In this document: positions 46,801 to 52,800 of the stretch, piece by piece
Position numbering within the stretch: position 1 is the stretch's first letter
Layout of the letters: the number at the start of each line of letters is the position of its first letter
DNA from: Salvator merianae
Lineage: Eukaryota > Chordata > Lepidosauria > Squamata > Teiidae
Assembly: GCA_003586115.2 (NCBI GenBank)
Contig: QVOM02000070.1
Span: forward strand, 312,219 to 376,218
Reading direction: 5' to 3'
Length of the DNA stretch: 64,000 bases
Translations under genes and position numbers: made by a program
Notes under the pieces: generated by a model
Seen by the model: only the letters and a program-made list of their open reading frames with translations
The model's database searches: none
What the model was told of the DNA's origin: nothing

Positions 46801-49800
46801 AGTATCTGAAGGAGTTTCCCTGCTCATGCAGACCAACCTCCTGTCTGAGATCCTCAGAAGAATTCCCTCTGGCAGTACCATCCCCTCACCAAGTACCAGG
46901 AGATGGCTGCTAGAAACAGGGCTTTCTTCATTATGGCCTTCCTTCTATGGGCAACCTTCCAGAGGAGATTCACTAGGGCCATCTCCTGTCATTTTTAGGC
47001 ACCTGGTGAGATTACATCTCTTCCCCTGATCATTTGCAAATTAGATTTTCTTTTTTAAAATTATTTTTATACATACAGAGAAAAAAAACCCTATTCAAAC
47101 ATTTGAAAATTAGATAATCTCTTCCTGATTTTCCCATCTTTCTCCTTTTTGATTGCCAAGACTTTTGCGATCGTTTTATTGTCTTTCTAGTTCTAGTGTT
47201 TTATTTTCTATAGTACTTGAAACTACTGTGAGAGGCAGTATAGAAATTCTATAATAAAATAAATAATGCATATTTGCATACCCAGGCATTTGACGATGGG
47301 TCTGCTTGGCTGACCATGAGTTAATGTTTTAGTGGTGATTTTGACCTTTATTATGTCACCCTGATGCTACAAGAAAATGGAAGCTTGGTGGACTGGTTGG
47401 ACATGTCCAAGCAGTTTCCTTGCGGAAGTGTTTTGCTTTATTTATATGTGCTATTATATACATGCGTCAGGGACCAAACCTGTGACAGCTTCTCAGGCTA
47501 TTGCTTTACTGCTGTGCTATGGCTTTTAAATGAGGGCAGTATAAAAATGTTTTAAATGTGTATTAAAACACAACAAATAAAATGTATCTAGCCATCAAGA
47601 AAGATGTTTATTCAGGATGACGTTTGTTCAGAGGAGGGCCACCAAAATGGTGGCAAACCATGTCCTACAAGGAACGGTTAAAGGATCTGGAATGTTTAAC
47701 CTGCAGAAGAGGAGATATGATAGCTGTTTTCAAGTCTTTGAAGGACTGTCACAGTGCAGAGGGGTTGGTCCTATTCTCACTTACACACTAGAAATAATGC
47801 AATAAAACTTCAAGGGAGTAGATGCAGATTAAATATTAGAAAAACCTTTCTGTTAGCAGGAGCAATCAGTCACTGGAACAGGTTGCCACAGGAGGTGGTG
47901 AGCTCTCCTTCGCTGGAGCTCTTCAAGGAGAGGCTGGACAGGCATCTGTCTGGGATGGTTTAGTGAATTCTGCATTGAGTAGGGGGTTGGACACAATGAC
48001 CCTGGAGGTCCCTTCCAACTCTATGATTCTATGAAATGCCCCAGCTAAGGAATTGTGTGCCAGCCAGCCAAACTAAGTTTTTTAGCTTTAACCTCTATTC
48101 TTTCTCTGACAGCCCTTGTTCTCTTTGACACGCTACCAGAAAAGTCGCTCTCGGTAGAAACCTTCACCTACAAGGACGAGCAAAACTTTGTGGTTGCACA
48201 GCCTTTTAATGGACGCTGCAATTTCTTGGAGTGGCATCATGAATCAGGGAAATTCCGCAGTTATGCCAGCATCAATGGTGAGGCACCTACACTATTCCTC
48301 TGCTGATATAGACATCTCTTGTATAACCTGGTTTTCTAAAGCATGACTTTGTACTTAGATGGTCCTGAAAGCTTGCAAATGCAATTTGATGGCATTGGCA
48401 TGCACCCATACATTCAGCCTCTGTAGTAAGCCATCCATGGTTCCTCTATCCCAAGACAAAGGACACAGTGAATTGCAGAACATGGTGTTGCACCACCCAC
48501 TGGTTTGTAGGCACTAAACCACCATGCAGTGGGCATGTTTCAACTTAGAGAGAGGAACATTCCAGGACGCTCACTGGAATGCAGGATTTGCACTTGTAAA
48601 GAGCCCCAGCTGATCCAAAATCTACCAAAGCTCACCTGATACTCACCTGAAGCCTACCATCTGTGGTCAACTAAATTGTAGTCTCCAACCCGACCTGCAC
48701 GATCAGGTGCAGATCAGGGAAGGTGCGTTCACATCACTTCCGGGCTTGAAATGGTGGCAGGGCAGGGCCGGCAGGGCCCCGCAGGCACTGCCTGATGCTT
48801 TGCATCCTGGTTTGCACTTTGGGCTTTGGACCCTGGCTGCCATTTTGAGCGCAACTTTGAAAACAGCTCCCCTGGGTTCAGAAACAATTACCTAACTAAT
48901 GCATTCCCATTTAGGGATGTGCACGAAGATTCGTGCCACTCGAATTTCATTCGAAATTCAAGTCTTCGCTATTTTCGCATCCAATGCAAAGGGCAAAATA
49001 AATTACGAACGCGAATGGCGAAAGTCCCCTCAATTTCTGCTGCATTTCAGGACCTTCGCCATTTGCCGGTTTCTCATTCCCCTAGTCTGTCAGTGCGCGC
49101 ACTGACAGACTAGGGTGAATGAGACAGCACAGCGATCGGAAAGGGAGACAAATCAACGCGAAGGGAGGGCGAAGGTCTTCCCTTCGCATTGATTTTTCTC
49201 CTTTCCCGATCGGTCCGGTCGCTGCGAAGATTTTCGCAGCGAAAACGAAAGGCGCCCTTTTCGCGCCTCTCGTTTTCTTGCGAAAACAAAGTTCTGTTGC
49301 TTCGCAGCGCAGCGCTGCGAAGCGCAGTGGGGACATTGCCTTTGTGCACATCCCTATTCCCATTTGCACTGTTCCCCCTGCTGGTCAGCTCGCAAACTGT
49401 TCCATTGCTGACAAGTGCAAATACTCATCACCGTACCTGATCCTGGCCAGCCCGAACCCTGCTAATTAGTACATTCTACTCTCGTATGTGCGAAAACACC
49501 CCAAATAAAGGATTACTATATTATTAGGCAGAGAATTAACCTTACATCTTTAGGAACAGAGTTGGTGGACAAGGTCAAGAGTACCATGCCACAGAGTGAA
49601 TGTCTCAAGAAGGCTGGCTTCATACAAAGAGCACTGAGCTGAACAGGGAGTTAATGTTTGCCACATGGGATCATCTGTTCTTCTGGTGTGCTATAGAAAG
49701 AAGATCCCACATTTTTGATGTTATTACAATTAGTGCCTCACTTGAGCTGAAGCAAAGTTGGCCAAATTCTGGTCCTTCAGATGCTGTTCAATGTCTTCCA

Positions 49801-52800
49801 TGAGCCCCCGGCAACCCAGTCGATGGCAGGGAATAATGTAATCCAGTAGTATCTGGAGGAGCAGAGTTTGACCATTCCGGAGCATGAGGTAGTGGTCATT
49901 TGGCCAGTATAGTTGATGAGGAACAGGAGAAGGCAGCTAAAAGGAGGTGGTAGCAGGGCCAAAAGAAATAGGCCTAATGAAGGTGAAGCACTCTATGTGC
50001 GTATGCATACTTAATAATACCGTACCAGACAGGTAAGGCTGAAATGCAATGGGGGACATTCACACTGAACATACTGCACTAGCCCTGTACCTGGCCAGTA
50101 GCACATGGAATGCAAATGGGCCAGCCAGATCACCATAGCAACGTCCAAACCAGCATCCAGACATTGCCATGGTGATCTGGAGACTGCAGATGTCATGCAG
50201 CACCCAAAAGAGAAGTGGAACCATCTTTCCAGAAGTGATCCAGCTGCTGCTAGACAGCCAGTGGACTGCTTTGTAGCTGTCCACAGCTGGATCACTCTTG
50301 GGAAAATTAGGCATCTGCGGACAGCTGCAGTGGTGTTCATGTGCAGACGGGCCTGAACAGCAAGTGGATTGGAGCGCTCCAGCTGGTAAGAGCAAACAGA
50401 CCCTATGGTTGCAATCTGTGCAGGTTCCCATGAAAATTACTCTACTAAACCTAGCAGACTATGGACACATCAGCCAATCCTGAACTGAAACATGTATTGA
50501 GGAGAAAGGGAAGGTGGCATCAAACTGACTGTGGTGGTGTGACCCTGTCCACTTTGCACTTATGGACGAGTCACTTCTGATTAGAAGCTTTAGATTTCAT
50601 TTGTGCTTTCCTCCCCCAAGCAAGCAGGTCATAAGAAGTTACAGCTGCTGTTAGTGGAACCAAGAGATGACCTCTAAATTTCTCTATGGCAACACTGAGG
50701 AGTGCATGACTCCCTGAAACCAAGCTGAATGTATTTGCCATTTTGCCTGTGTTCCATGTACCTTTCCAGCATAGAAAGTTCTCTGAACTTGATCTCTGCA
50801 GACATTTTGCCACTAGGCCAAGGGAGCATCCTCAGTACAAAGTTTCTTCTTCAGTTTGGAGGTGGCATAAATAGTATCCAGTTCCTTATGATTATAGGCT
50901 ATGATTGGTGAATGAATATTCTTTGGTTTGCTAGTGGTGGCTCTTTGTTTCAGCATCCAAACAGAGAAGCAAATAGTTACCACTAGCAAACAAAACAACA
51001 TTCACCCACCAATCATAGCCTATAACCATAGTAGATTGAATACTGTCCGTACCACCTCCAAACCAAAGAAGCAATCTTGCACTGAAAATGCTACTTAGCC
51101 TTCTATCAAAACATCTGCAGAGAAAAAGATGAAGCTTGGAGGACCTTCTATGATGGAGTGATAGAACCCTGAGCTACACAAATTCTCCATGATAACTATG
51201 TCTCTTTTCCATAGTTGCTACTTCTTGTTCCCTACAGTGCAAATAAACAGCACAACGTATTTTGTATTTGTTCTCCTCCCACCCTCTTTCAATTTCCCAG
51301 GTTCATCCACTGTGGTCTGTAAACCCCTGGTGATCGATGACCAGCTTTTTGTGGTTGTTGCTCAACTGTTTGGAGGTTCACACATCTACAAGCGGCATGA
51401 AGCAGCGGCAGGAGGGTTTGTCCACACACAGGTCATCGAGGGCTCACGCATCCGCAAACCGAATGACATTGAGGTCTTCCGGGTGGAGGGTGATTGGTAC
51501 TTCATTGTAACCGACAGCTCAAAGGCTGGCAACACGACTCTCTACCGCTGGAATGGTCATGGTTTCTATTCACACCAATCACTGCATCCTTGGTACCGTG
51601 ACACAGATGCTGAGTTTCTGGAGATCGCTGGCAAGCCCCACCTCATCCTGGCCAGCAGCTCTCAGCGCCCGGTTGTCTATCAGTGGAATAAGCAGAAGTT
51701 TGTGCAGCGCACAGATATCCCCGACATGGATGACGTCTATGCGGTCAAGCACTTTAAGGTCAAGGAGGATGTGTATGTTTGCCTGACCCGTTTTCTTGGA
51801 GATTCCAAGGTGAGGCTGGTGAGGAACACCAACAAGTCCTGTTCTGCTGTGCTAACAGGACAAAGTGTCATTGTTAAGTGATGCTGGAGTTACTTTGTAG
51901 AGCACTTTGCTAAAACTGGAATTTGCCACTGTAAGATGTAAGCAATGGGTAGCAGCCAAGATGAACCCAAAAGAGGATTAGGCAGATTTATGGAGGACAA
52001 GGATATTACTGATGATGGCTAGATACCACCTGCAGTAGCAGAGATGGCATGCCTCTGGAGACCAGATGTTGAGGACCACAAACAAGGAACAAGCTACAAA
52101 ATTGTGGGCTTCCCATATGCATCCACTTGGCTACTATGATGGGAGGCAGATGGATGAGCAGGTTTTTTATGTTCTTCTGCCTTCAGTCTATTTTCTAGGC
52201 CATCACACAATGTTTCTTCATGCAATGTATGAAAGAAAACTTGGTGGCTTAGACACAAAGCAAACTGTGAGCAGACAAGAGGGCATATCCGATTGCTTGT
52301 CATAAATCCTAGCAATTTTCGCTGCTTTAACAAATCTTGATTCCCAAGCAATGAAAGGCAGGGATTTTTTTTCCATTAGGCAAGCGGTCACAAGGGCCTC
52401 CACAAAATGTAGATGTACTATGCTAGTGAACATCCAGACTCTAGATGTGGGAGAACAGGCCCCAAGGGTAAGGTATTGGACTATATGTGGGAGAACAGCA
52501 TTCACATACTCCCTGGTATGCTCACTTGGTGACCTTTAGCCAGTCACTTCTTCCCATCCTGGTCTCTCTGCCAGGGTTATTATGAAAATAAAATAGTCAG
52601 ATTTCTGTGTCCACTGCCCTGAACCTCATGAAGAAAAGGCAGAACATAAAAATAAGTCAATAAACCAAAAATAGAGCATGCGAGCACTGCTGAGCTGATC
52701 CCATCACGGTGCAGGCTGCTACTGCCTTGCTTTTAAAAAATCCAAAATATGTGTCATTTATGAATTTCATTTGAACCTGATTGCTCCTTCTCAAACTTAG

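Larger units (their letters stand above)
46600..48112 (+). other. LGI4 intron 6
   Basis: Mostly two LINE 3' ends: an L2-type end (46655-47275) and a CR1 (47610-48035). A decayed SINE-like patch (GGGACCAAACCTGTGAC..TTTACTGCTGTGCTA) lies at 47460-47525. Confidence 0.75.
48278..51300 (+). other. LGI4 intron 7
   Basis: Contains the 445-bp hAT element (48912-49356), a MITE near 50030-50405, a short repeat near 50465-50530, and a large palindrome (50757-51165) close to exon 8. About 48300-48900 and 49370-50030 are unassigned. Confidence 0.7.

Noticed and set aside
51810..51881. Read-through of exon 8 to the stop at 51881
   Set aside because: Sequence after the GTGAGG donor departs from the family, while exon 9 continues it exactly. 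At most it could be a rare intron-retained short form.
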